This document shows, one piece after another, positions 16,271 to 24,686 of a stretch of 44,921 bases of DNA. The stretch comes from an uncultured Oscillospiraceae bacterium (GTDB taxonomy: Bacteria > Bacillota > Clostridia > Oscillospirales > Acutalibacteraceae): assembly GCA_900547095.1 (NCBI GenBank), contig URFG01000010.1, positions 1 to 44,921 on the forward strand. Direction: 5' to 3'. Made by a program: the position numbers and the translations under genes. Numbering within the stretch: position 1 is the first letter of the stretch; every line of letters begins with the position of its first letter. The notes beneath the pieces are model-generated. The model did no database searches. It saw only the letters and a list, made by a program, of their open reading frames with translations, and was not told where the DNA came from.

Positions 16271-16294
16271 CTACCAAACTGAGCCACACCTCGA
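16271..16294 (-). repeat. duplicated 5' fragment of tRNA-Pro
   Basis: Twenty-four bases identical to 16074-16097, that is the 5' end of tRNA-Pro through the D-arm (minus-strand CGAGGTGTGGCTCAGTTTGG and three more). The rest of the tRNA is absent. It resembles a remnant of a duplication, an insertion or a recombination between tRNA copies. Confidence 0.8.
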
Positions 16295-16460
16295 AATAAA
16301 AAATTAAATTTTTACCAGCCATATAATTATAGCTAATTTTGTTTTAAAAGTCAATATCTTTTTTAAAGGGCGGTAAAATCGGGGTGAAATTTAAATTTCT
16401 TCTTTTTTTTCTTATTACTCTCTGTTATAATAAATATATATAATATTATCGGAGGAAAAA

Positions 16461-17237
16461 ATGGAAGAATTAAGAAGCAAAAAAGGCTTTATCTGCGATA
16501 TGGACGGAGTTATATATCACGGCAACCGTCTGCTTGACGGAGTAAAGGAATTTGTAGAGTGGCTTTACAGAGAAAATAAGCAGTTTCTTTTTTTAACAAA
16601 CGCAAGCCAGCGCTCGCCCAGGGAGCTTAAGCAAAAGCTTATGAGAATGGGGCTTGAAGTAGGCGAGGAGCATTTTTATACAAGCGCGCTTGCCACGGCG
16701 AAGTTTTTAAAAAGCCAGGCGCCCGGCTGCAGTGCATACGTAATAGGTGATCACGGACTTTATAACGCGCTTTATGACGCGGGTATCACCATAAACGAGG
16801 TCGATCCCGACTTTGTGGTCGTCGGCGAAACGGAAGACTATTGCTACGACCACATTATGAAAGCGATGAACTTTGTAAACAAAGGAGCAAGACTGATAGC
16901 TACCAACAGCGATATCACAGGCCCTGTGGAAAACGGAATTGCGCCTGCCTGCAGGGCGTTTGTCGCTCCTATAGAGGCAACCACGGGAAAGACCGCCTAT
17001 TATGTCGGCAAGCCTAACCCTCTTATGATGAGAACGGGACTTAAAATGCTCGGCGTTCACTCTTCAGAGGCTGTGATGATAGGCGACAGAATGGATACCG
17101 ACATAGTCGCGGGGATCGAAAGCGGACTTGATACCGCTTTAGTACTTACAGGCGTTTCCACTAAAGAAACGGTAAACAGCTTCCCTTACAGACCGCGCCT
17201 TATTATAAACGGTGTCGGCGATATTCCAACAAAATAA
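16461..17237 (+). CDS. HAD-IIA family phosphatase (NagD/AraL-like)
   Basis: A 258-residue HAD hydrolase. Motif I is CDMDGVIYHG (Asp nucleophile, about residue 13), motif II is in LFLTNASQRS, the motif III lysine is in YYVGKPNP, and motif IV is GDRMDTDIVAGIESGLDT. The large C2 cap between motifs II and III is typical of NagD-type enzymes, which dephosphorylate nucleotides or sugar phosphates. The exact substrate is unknown. A CGGAGG ribosome site and an extended -10 (TGTTATAAT ending at 16431) precede it. It is followed 12 bases later by the lysozyme gene. Confidence 0.88.
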   Translation: MEELRSKKGFICDMDGVIYHGNRLLDGVKEFVEWLYRENKQFLFLTNASQRSPRELKQKLMRMGLEVGEEHFYTSALATAKFLKSQAPGCSAYVIGDHGLYNALYDAGITINEVDPDFVVVGETEDYCYDHIMKAMNFVNKGARLIATNSDITGPVENGIAPACRAFVAPIEATTGKTAYYVGKPNPLMMRTGLKMLGVHSSEAVMIGDRMDTDIVAGIESGLDTALVLTGVSTKETVNSFPYRPRLIINGVGDIPTK

Positions 17238-17249
17238 GGAAAAATTAAA

Positions 17250-18737
17250 ATGCAGAAAATATTTTTTATGGTAACAGGCTTTTTAAAAGCACATTTAAAA
17301 GCAACCATCGCGTCGTCGTCAGCCGTTTTGGTGCTTGCCGGCGCTCTAACCGGCACGATAATATTAAGCGGCAAAAAAGACAAATTAAAAAACACCAAGC
17401 CTGCGGTCAAGACGGTTTCGAGTATGGAAAGCTCATCTTCAGATACTTCTTCCGAAGAAGTTGCGAGTGAGCCCGAGCCTATTGCCAAACAGGCTCCGGG
17501 CACTGTGCTTAAAAGCAATAAATACAAATACAGCGCTAAAGAGGATCCTCTTAAAAACAACAACGCCGCTCTTAAAACCGAGCCCGAACCCGAGCCTGTG
17601 GATTTTAAGGTGACAAAGGTTATTGACGACGGCTCGAAATACGAAACAAAAGATATAGACGCGGTTACGGTAAAAGAGGTCTGCCCTGCTTACGCAGATG
17701 CTCAAAGGCCCGAGCTTATCGCTTTCTCGGCTCAGCCCGAAAAAGAATATGAACTACTTGAAAAACTTCAGATAAAGTCGGAAATTTCCAATACGGAAGT
17801 ATCTGAAGAAGTTACATCTTCAGAGGAAGAAAAACCGGAAGAAGTTAAAGAATATTACAAGATAAAATACGATCCCGAATTTGATGATACAAACGAAGAC
17901 GAAAACGCAAAGCCGATAGTCGGGTTTATCGATAAAGAGTTTGTAAAAGAAGAAAAGAAAATTGAGAGGAAAACGGTTATAAAAACACAGCTTCCCGACG
18001 GCAGGTATTTTAAGGAAGGATTTAACACCGTTGACGGCAAAACCTACTTTATGTCAAACGGAAAACTTCTTACAGGCTATGCCGAAATAAACGGCCTTAG
18101 GTACCACTTTGACGAAGTGACCGGAGTTAAGGACTGCGAAGTGGGAATTGACGTATCCGTTTACCAGAAGAAGATAGATTGGGCAAAAGTGAAGGCGGCA
18201 GGAATTGATTTTGCCATTATAAGGCTCGGATTCAGAGGCTATGAAACGGGAAATATCAAGCTTGACGCTAATTTTGAGCAAAACCTTAAAGGCGCGCAAA
18301 AAAGAGGAATAAAATGCGGAGTTTATTTTTATTCCGTGGCGTTAAATCAGGCGGAGGCTGCAGAAGAAGCAGACTTTGTTTTAAATGCGCTCGCCGGCAG
18401 AAGTCTTGAGCTTCCCGCGTATATTGATATCGAGCATAAGGACAACAGGGTAGCTTCGCTTTCCAAAACGCAGAGAACGGATAATGCCGTGGCATTTATG
18501 AACACTATAGCAAACGGCGGCTATACACCCGGAATTTATACCTATATCAATTATTATAACAATTACCTTGAAAGTGAAAGAATAAAAAACAATAATCTCT
18601 GGATAGCCTATTACACCGAAAATGTCAGAACAAAAAGGCTTGATAATGTGCCTTATATTATCTGGCAATACTCTTCTTCGGGCTCGGTTTCAGGCATAAG
18701 CGGAAGAGTCGATATAAATATCAAATTCAAAAAATAA
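17250..18737 (+). CDS. membrane-anchored GH25 lysozyme
   Basis: A 495-residue protein. An N-terminal membrane segment at about 20-42 is followed by a ~200-residue acidic linker rich in Ser, Glu and Pro. At about 255-295 lie wall-binding-repeat-like sequences (GFNTVDGKTYFMSNGKLLTGYAEINGLRY). The GH25 muramidase domain occupies 298-495: GIDVSVYQKKIDWAKVKAAGIDF at the start, PAYIDIEH with the catalytic acids, and IIWQYSSSG near the end. It should sit outside the membrane and cut or remodel peptidoglycan. It stands just before the moxR-type operon, which starts 20 bases after its stop. Confidence 0.9.
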   Translation: MQKIFFMVTGFLKAHLKATIASSSAVLVLAGALTGTIILSGKKDKLKNTKPAVKTVSSMESSSSDTSSEEVASEPEPIAKQAPGTVLKSNKYKYSAKEDPLKNNNAALKTEPEPEPVDFKVTKVIDDGSKYETKDIDAVTVKEVCPAYADAQRPELIAFSAQPEKEYELLEKLQIKSEISNTEVSEEVTSSEEEKPEEVKEYYKIKYDPEFDDTNEDENAKPIVGFIDKEFVKEEKKIERKTVIKTQLPDGRYFKEGFNTVDGKTYFMSNGKLLTGYAEINGLRYHFDEVTGVKDCEVGIDVSVYQKKIDWAKVKAAGIDFAIIRLGFRGYETGNIKLDANFEQNLKGAQKRGIKCGVYFYSVALNQAEAAEEADFVLNALAGRSLELPAYIDIEHKDNRVASLSKTQRTDNAVAFMNTIANGGYTPGIYTYINYYNNYLESERIKNNNLWIAYYTENVRTKRLDNVPYIIWQYSSSGSVSGISGRVDINIKFKK

Positions 18738-18757
18738 TTTTTAAGGGAGAATTTATT

Positions 18758-19693
18758 TTGGAGATAAATAAAACTATCGGTCTTATAAGAGAAAATGTTA
18801 AAAAAGCGATAATCGGCAAAGACGAGATAATAGACCTTATGCTGATGGTGCTGATATCCTCGGGCCACGTGCTTATAGAGGATGTTCCGGGGCTCGGAAA
18901 AACCACGCTTGTTTCGGCGCTTGCAAAGTCGCTCGGGTGCTCTTTTCAGAGAATTCAGTTTACCCCCGATGTTTTGCCGAGCGATATCACGGGATTTAAT
19001 ATGTTCGATATCAAAACAGGCGAAAAAACTTTCCATAAAGGAAGCGCTTTTAATCAGATAATCTTAGCTGACGAGATAAACCGCGCGAGCCCTAAAACGC
19101 AGTCTGCTCTCTTAGAGGCAATGCAGGAAAAGCAGGTCACCGTGGATCTTAAAACCTATGCTCTGCCTGCTCCCTTTATAGTTATGGCAACTCAAAACCC
19201 CGTTGAAATGGCGGGAACTTATCCTCTGCCCGAGGCACAGATAGACCGTTTTCTTATGAAGATAAGCTTAGGCTATCCGTCTAAAGAGGCGGAAAAAGAA
19301 ATACTTAAAATGAAAAAAAGCCCGGCTGTTTCATCGGAAATCACGCAGGTTGCGGATACTTCCGATCTTTTAGAGCTGCAAAAAGCGGCAAGCGAAGTTA
19401 AAATCGACGACAGTCTTATGGAATATATAATTTCTTTGGTTGAGGCTACGAGGAATTTTGACGGCGTTTTATCAGGGTGCAGTCCCAGAGCGTCTATAGC
19501 GCTTATGCAGGCAAGCTGTGCTAAGGCGCTGATAGAGGGAAGAAATTATGTTGTTCCCGATGATATCAAGTTTTTAGCACCCTATGTGCTTACTCACAGG
19601 ATTATTTTAAAGAGCCGCTTCGGCGCCGGCGGACTTACCGCGCAAAAGGTTATAGAAGAAATTTTAAAGACTGTTAAAATTCCGAAAAATTGA
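18758..19693 (+). CDS. MoxR-family AAA+ ATPase
   Basis: A 311-residue MoxR ATPase, a chaperone-like AAA+ protein usually working with a DUF58 protein. The Walker A motif is EDVPGLGKTTL, Walker B is ILADEINRASPKTQSALLEAMQEKQVT, and NPVEMAGTYPLPEAQIDRFLMKI holds sensor and arginine-finger residues. It starts at a TTG with a GGGAGAA ribosome site. DUF58 and transglutaminase-like genes follow in the usual order. The operon may prepare exported or membrane proteins; its exact task is unknown. Confidence 0.92.
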   Translation: MEINKTIGLIRENVKKAIIGKDEIIDLMLMVLISSGHVLIEDVPGLGKTTLVSALAKSLGCSFQRIQFTPDVLPSDITGFNMFDIKTGEKTFHKGSAFNQIILADEINRASPKTQSALLEAMQEKQVTVDLKTYALPAPFIVMATQNPVEMAGTYPLPEAQIDRFLMKISLGYPSKEAEKEILKMKKSPAVSSEITQVADTSDLLELQKAASEVKIDDSLMEYIISLVEATRNFDGVLSGCSPRASIALMQASCAKALIEGRNYVVPDDIKFLAPYVLTHRIILKSRFGAGGLTAQKVIEEILKTVKIPKN

Positions 19694-19714
19694 ATGCACG
19701 GGGAGAGTTAATAA

Positions 19715-20914
19715 ATGTCATTTAAAGCGGCAGGTTTTGCGGCGGCATTTGCCTTTTCACTTTTCCTCGGATTAGGTACGGGGCTAAGAGAATTCTTTAT
19801 AATTTCCGCGGCTTTCGGAGCTGTTTTGGGATTTTGCCTTATCTCGGCGCTTTTATCCGCAGCGCTTATAAAGCCATCATTTCATCTTAAAACAGATATA
19901 GTTTCAAGACTTGAAGATGGGAGTATGAAAGTTACTTTAAAAGGCGCGGCGGTGCTTCCGTCGGTCGTGAGAATTGAGATAAGCGACGCGGCAAGGGATT
20001 TAAAATCGGGAAAGCTCAATGATAATTCCGTTTTTTTAAATATAGGAAAAATAAATAAAAGCTTTGATTTTAAAATTAAGTGTCCGCACTGCGGAAAGCT
20101 TATCTGCGGAGTTAAAAAAATTTATGCCGAGGATATTTTCGGCTTGTTTTTCATACCCTTTTTCTTTAAAGGCGAAGAGCCTGAAAAAATCAAGGAAATA
20201 AGAGTGCTGCCCATATCCTATTCGCCTGAAATCGGCGGCGGGAAGCTTGATCCTATAGAGGGCAACATGCAAATGTCCGTAAAATCGGGTTTTTCAGGCG
20301 AAACGCCCGACGATATAAGGGACTATCACCCCGGCGATCCGATAAAGAGGATAAATTGGAAGCTTTCAGCTAAATTTAAACGCCTGTTCATAAGAATTTA
20401 CGAGGATAAGGAAGATCCGAAAGTTTTTGTTCTGCTTGACGGCGCCATGCTTAAAAAAGATCCCGTGATCTCCGATATAGCGCTTGAAACGGCGCTCACC
20501 TTAGCCGGTAACTTCGGCGGAAAGAAAAAAAACTTCACATTTTCCGCCTGCAGGCTTAGCTCACAGGATTTGGATTTCACGGTTGAAAACAGCGAGGATC
20601 TTTTGAAATTTCCTTTCCTTCTCACCGATTTAGAGGGCAAAGAGGAGAGCAGCGCTTATGATATCCCCTATTCGGCAGCAAACGGGGTCTTCGAAAAGAA
20701 TGCTGATCTTTATATAATTTCGGATAATATTTCGAAAAAATCATTAAAAAGAATTTCAAAAATGATAAATAACGGCGTAAGGGTAAGCTTTATAATACCC
20801 TTTAAAAAGGATATTCCCGAGTTTCTTTCGGAAGAAACAGGCTCGGGATTTTGCGCCGCATATATTTCCGATTGCAGTCAGATACTTGAAAAGGTGGGTG
20901 GACTTATTTGCTGA
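19715..20914 (+). CDS. DUF58 domain protein
   Basis: A 399-residue protein, membrane-anchored by two hydrophobic segments in the first ~55 residues. The DUF58 core is clear at about 205-235: DDIRDYHPGDPIKRINWKLSAKFKRLFIRIYEDKEDP. That domain has a von Willebrand A-like fold. A CPHCGKLICG stretch near 125 may bind zinc. It belongs to the MoxR operon and overlaps the next gene by seven bases. Confidence 0.88.
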   Translation: MSFKAAGFAAAFAFSLFLGLGTGLREFFIISAAFGAVLGFCLISALLSAALIKPSFHLKTDIVSRLEDGSMKVTLKGAAVLPSVVRIEISDAARDLKSGKLNDNSVFLNIGKINKSFDFKIKCPHCGKLICGVKKIYAEDIFGLFFIPFFFKGEEPEKIKEIRVLPISYSPEIGGGKLDPIEGNMQMSVKSGFSGETPDDIRDYHPGDPIKRINWKLSAKFKRLFIRIYEDKEDPKVFVLLDGAMLKKDPVISDIALETALTLAGNFGGKKKNFTFSACRLSSQDLDFTVENSEDLLKFPFLLTDLEGKEESSAYDIPYSAANGVFEKNADLYIISDNISKKSLKRISKMINNGVRVSFIIPFKKDIPEFLSEETGSGFCAAYISDCSQILEKVGGLIC

Positions 20915-23274
20915 AAACAAGGAAAAGGTCGTTTTCTCCCTCCTCCGCCCAAAGAGTATGCGACGGTATTTTTGATTATTTATCCTGCGTTTTACTATCT
21001 CTCGGCGTGCTTTTCGTGCTTAATTCGCAGTTTCCGATAAGAATGTCGGTTCCGTTTATATTAAGCTCGGTGCCGGTGTTTTTGGCGGTTATGTTTCTTA
21101 TCACTGTAAAGCCGATAATTTTTGCGGCGACAACGGGTGCGATAATAATATTTATATCCCTTTATATCACGTTAGCCTTAAAATGGAGCGTATTTTTCCG
21201 CAATGTTTCGGGAATTATCGGCTGGTGGTTCGGCGGAATGGACCCCGACGGCGAATTTTATTCCGTAAAAGGGTTTGACGCGGTATTTTTCACTGTGACA
21301 TTAGGAATAGCGCTTATAGCTTTTATAACCGTCAAAGTTATAAAAAAATCAGCGGTGCCGACTTTTATTTTCGGTCTGTCCACCGTGCTTTTGTGCGTTT
21401 TGAGCGACCGCAAAAGCTGTAATGTTTCGCTTCTCTTTTATCTTGCCGGTTCTCTTTCTCTTATATGCCGCGATCACTTTTCGGGAAAAAGCATTTTATC
21501 TTCAAGAAATAAAAGAAAAGTTTTGGGCTCGCAGGTCTTATTTTGCGCGGTGAGCCTTATCTTAAGCTTTGCAATAGCGCTGTCGGCTGTGTGGGGAATG
21601 CCTGAAAATATGCTTCGCCACCACAAAAGAAAAGCCGCCGATAAGGTTGCCGATTTTCAGAGCGAAACGGGAATTTACACAGCACCCCAAAAGGAATTTA
21701 AAACAGCCACTCTGCACGAGCTGGGTCTTTCCCCCGATGAAAGCAGAATAGGCGGAAATTTAGAGCCTGCGGAGGATTATACTATAGCCGAGGTCAGCAC
21801 GGATACCGACCGCCCGATTTTGTTTAAAACCGCCGTTTTTGATGAGTTCAACGGTTCAAAATGGACTTCGGGCGAAAGCAGAGCCTACAGGATAGACGGA
21901 AAATATAAAAACAAATCCGAAAATTATTTTTATTCAAAGGCTTTTAAAGAAAATAAATCCGGCTTTGAGTTTAAAACTCATAATATGAAAGTAAAGCTCC
22001 TATCCCCTCAAAAGGGACTTTATACTGCCGACAAGGCGGAAAATTTCAAGGAGCTTACAAAAACCGAAAACCCCCTGCTTTTTAACGAGTATTCCGAAAT
22101 ATTCAGCTTTTTCGGGGAGAACGAAGGGTATGAGTATTCCTTTGATACGAGAATTTTTCCCTCCGCCGAGTGCGGAAATGTCGGAAAGGAAAGCATTGAT
22201 CTTATAAATTCGGTAAGTAACGGGTATGACGATAAGCTTTACACCGATGATTTTGTAAGGCGGTATACAAAGCTTCCTAAATATTGGTCGAAAACCCTGC
22301 TTGAATATGCGCTCACGGTTAAAAACGAGGGACTGTCAAATTACGAAACGGTGCTTAATTTCTGCGCTCTTTTATCCCCTTATAATGATTTTGCATATTC
22401 CGAAAGTCCCGGGGATATCAAAGAAAGTATTTCGCCCTGCGATCAGATACTTATTAACAAAAGCGGTTACAGCACCCTTTATGCCACGGCGCTTTGCCTG
22501 ATGGCAAGAGCCTGCAATATTCCCTCGCGCCTTGCGGCAGGATATAAATCCACACCCATAGGCTGCGGAAACCACGCTCTTGAAAGCAGGGGGAGATATG
22601 CCTGGGCGGAATGCTATTTTAAAGGTATAGGCTGGATATCGTTCGATCCGTTTGCAGGTGCGGATACTGCGAGCGGAAAAACCAATATCGGCTTTAAAAG
22701 GCTCGATTCTCAGCAGATAAAAGAGGCGGAAAAAAGCTATACCGAATTTCTTGTTTCCGATACCCTGCCCGACGAAAATAATAACGGCAATAAAAAAATA
22801 TCGCTTTTAAGCTTTCTTGTTATTTCGCTTAGCAGTCTTATATTATTCATAGCATTTATAGTGCTTTTAAAATTTTATCTTGCAAAAAGATTTTTCGATG
22901 AGAAAAGAATAGAAAAAAGATATTCTTCAAATTCCGCAAAAGCCGTGTTTTATATTTCTGATATAAAAACTATGCTTGAAATTCTGATAAATAAGAAAAA
23001 TAATGCTCTCACCCTTTCGGAGATGAGCTGTCTTGCGGGAAACGAGGAATTAAAAGAACTCTGCGCCCCCGCGGCACAAATTTTCGATTCCGTGATTTAC
23101 GGCGGAATAGAGCCTCAAAATTCCGATATAGAAAAAATAAAAGAAATAAGAGCGCAGCTTGAAAAAAGGCTTAAATCAAAATTTGGCGGCGCGCAGTATT
23201 TTAAAGAAAGAATTCTTTTTAGCAATTTATCCTGCAAAAAAGCCGATAATATTGAAAAAAGCAACAAAAAGTGA
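20908..23274 (+). CDS. transglutaminase-like membrane protein with altered active site
   Basis: A 788-residue protein. Several N-terminal membrane segments (about 20-240) precede an external transglutaminase-like domain at about 430-600, another membrane segment near 640, and a cytosolic DUF4129-like tail. In active relatives the domain reads gYC...A...R.xgIPaR, then HAW.E and DP. Here the corresponding residues are SGYSTLYATALCLMARACNIPSR (Ser522 where Cys is expected) and RYAWAECYF (Tyr564 where His is expected); only the Asp580 of SFDPF remains. The protein is probably not catalytic. It starts at a TTG after AAGGTGGGTGG and overlaps the DUF58 gene by seven bases. Confidence 0.85.
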   Translation: MLKTRKRSFSPSSAQRVCDGIFDYLSCVLLSLGVLFVLNSQFPIRMSVPFILSSVPVFLAVMFLITVKPIIFAATTGAIIIFISLYITLALKWSVFFRNVSGIIGWWFGGMDPDGEFYSVKGFDAVFFTVTLGIALIAFITVKVIKKSAVPTFIFGLSTVLLCVLSDRKSCNVSLLFYLAGSLSLICRDHFSGKSILSSRNKRKVLGSQVLFCAVSLILSFAIALSAVWGMPENMLRHHKRKAADKVADFQSETGIYTAPQKEFKTATLHELGLSPDESRIGGNLEPAEDYTIAEVSTDTDRPILFKTAVFDEFNGSKWTSGESRAYRIDGKYKNKSENYFYSKAFKENKSGFEFKTHNMKVKLLSPQKGLYTADKAENFKELTKTENPLLFNEYSEIFSFFGENEGYEYSFDTRIFPSAECGNVGKESIDLINSVSNGYDDKLYTDDFVRRYTKLPKYWSKTLLEYALTVKNEGLSNYETVLNFCALLSPYNDFAYSESPGDIKESISPCDQILINKSGYSTLYATALCLMARACNIPSRLAAGYKSTPIGCGNHALESRGRYAWAECYFKGIGWISFDPFAGADTASGKTNIGFKRLDSQQIKEAEKSYTEFLVSDTLPDENNNGNKKISLLSFLVISLSSLILFIAFIVLLKFYLAKRFFDEKRIEKRYSSNSAKAVFYISDIKTMLEILINKKNNALTLSEMSCLAGNEELKELCAPAAQIFDSVIYGGIEPQNSDIEKIKEIRAQLEKRLKSKFGGAQYFKERILFSNLSCKKADNIEKSNKK

Positions 23275-23306
23275 TAGAATATTGAATTAAAAAGGAGGTC
23301 TTTTCT

Positions 23307-24671
23307 ATGCCTGAAAAAACAATAGCCGCAATTTCCACCCCAAAGGGCCGCGGAGGAATAGCTGTTATAAGAATTTCGGGAGAAAAGGCTCTTGAAATTG
23401 CCGATAAATGCTTTTTATCTTTTTCGGAAAAAAAGCTTGCGGATCAAAAGGGTTACACCGCGCTTTACGGAAAGGTGACAGACGCTGAAAACGAAGAGAT
23501 AGACGAGGCTGTCGCCCTCGTTTTCAGAGCGCCGCACAGCTTTACCGGGGAAAACACGGTCGAGCTTTCGGTGCACGGCGGAATGCTGAGCGCTGAGGAA
23601 ACTTTAAAAAGAACGCTTGAATGCGGAGCCGTGTTGGCAATGCCGGGCGAATTTTCTAAAAGAGCTTTTTTAAACGGGAAAATGGACCTTGCCCAGGCGG
23701 AAAGTATAGCGGCGCTTATAAATGCCGAAACAAAACAGGCTTTAAGGCAGTCGATATCCGTTAAAACAGGCGGTATTTCGAAAGAGATAGAAAAAATAAC
23801 CGATAAGCTGCTGGAAACCGCCGCCTGCTTCGCGGCTTATTCCGATTTTCCCGACGAGGATATAGAGCAGTTAAGGCCCGAAAATTTCATCTCGCTTTTA
23901 AATGACGCTAAATCGGAGCTTTCAAAGCTTTTAAACGGCTTTGAAAACGGCAGGATAATAAGAGAGGGAATAGACTGCGCGATAGTCGGCAAGCCGAATG
24001 TCGGAAAATCCACTCTTATGAATATGCTGTCGCGCACCGAGCGGTCGATAGTCACGGATATTGCAGGCACCACGCGCGATATCGTGGAGGATAGGATAAA
24101 TTTAAACGGAATTGTTTTAAATCTCGCCGATACTGCGGGAATAAGGGAAACCGATGACGAGGTGGAAAAGGTCGGCGTTATAAAAGCGAAGCAAAAAAAG
24201 GAAACGGCGGCTTTGGTGCTTGCCGTGTTCGACTCTTCAACCGCTTTAGACGGCGACGATATTTCGCTTTTATCCTCGCTTGATCCCGAAAACACCGTGA
24301 TAGTTTTAAATAAGTCGGATCTAGGAAACAAGCTTGAAATTAAGGATTTTGAGGGCTTTTCCTGCGTGCTTATAAGCGCGCAGAAAAACGAGGGCGCAGA
24401 TAAGCTTAAAAAAGCGATAGAAGAGATATTAAATATTAATGAGTCCGATCTTTCGGGCGCGGCGCTTATCACTGTGCGGCAAAAGGACTGCGCAAAAAGA
24501 GCGCTTAATGCTGTAAACGAGGCGATAACAGCCTTTAACGGCGGCGTTACTTTAGACGCAGTTGCTGTGATTATAGACGACGCCGTTTCGGCTCTTTTGG
24601 AGCTTACGGGCAAACGCGTTACAAACGAGGTAGCAGACGAAGTATTTAAAAGATTTTGTATAGGAAAGTAA
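23307..24671 (+). CDS. mnmE: tRNA modification GTPase MnmE
   Basis: A 454-residue GTPase. With MnmG it modifies the wobble uridine of certain tRNAs. The N-terminal folate-binding domain carries STPKGRGGIAVIRISG. The G domain has GKPNVGKST, DTAGIRETDDEVEKVG and NKSD. The C-terminus ends in CIGK, the catalytic motif of the family. An AAAGGAGG ribosome site is present. It is the first of mnmE-mnmG-rsmG. Confidence 0.98.
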   Translation: MPEKTIAAISTPKGRGGIAVIRISGEKALEIADKCFLSFSEKKLADQKGYTALYGKVTDAENEEIDEAVALVFRAPHSFTGENTVELSVHGGMLSAEETLKRTLECGAVLAMPGEFSKRAFLNGKMDLAQAESIAALINAETKQALRQSISVKTGGISKEIEKITDKLLETAACFAAYSDFPDEDIEQLRPENFISLLNDAKSELSKLLNGFENGRIIREGIDCAIVGKPNVGKSTLMNMLSRTERSIVTDIAGTTRDIVEDRINLNGIVLNLADTAGIRETDDEVEKVGVIKAKQKKETAALVLAVFDSSTALDGDDISLLSSLDPENTVIVLNKSDLGNKLEIKDFEGFSCVLISAQKNEGADKLKKAIEEILNINESDLSGAALITVRQKDCAKRALNAVNEAITAFNGGVTLDAVAVIIDDAVSALLELTGKRVTNEVADEVFKRFCIGK

Positions 24672-24686
24672 AGGTTTAAAAAAGAA

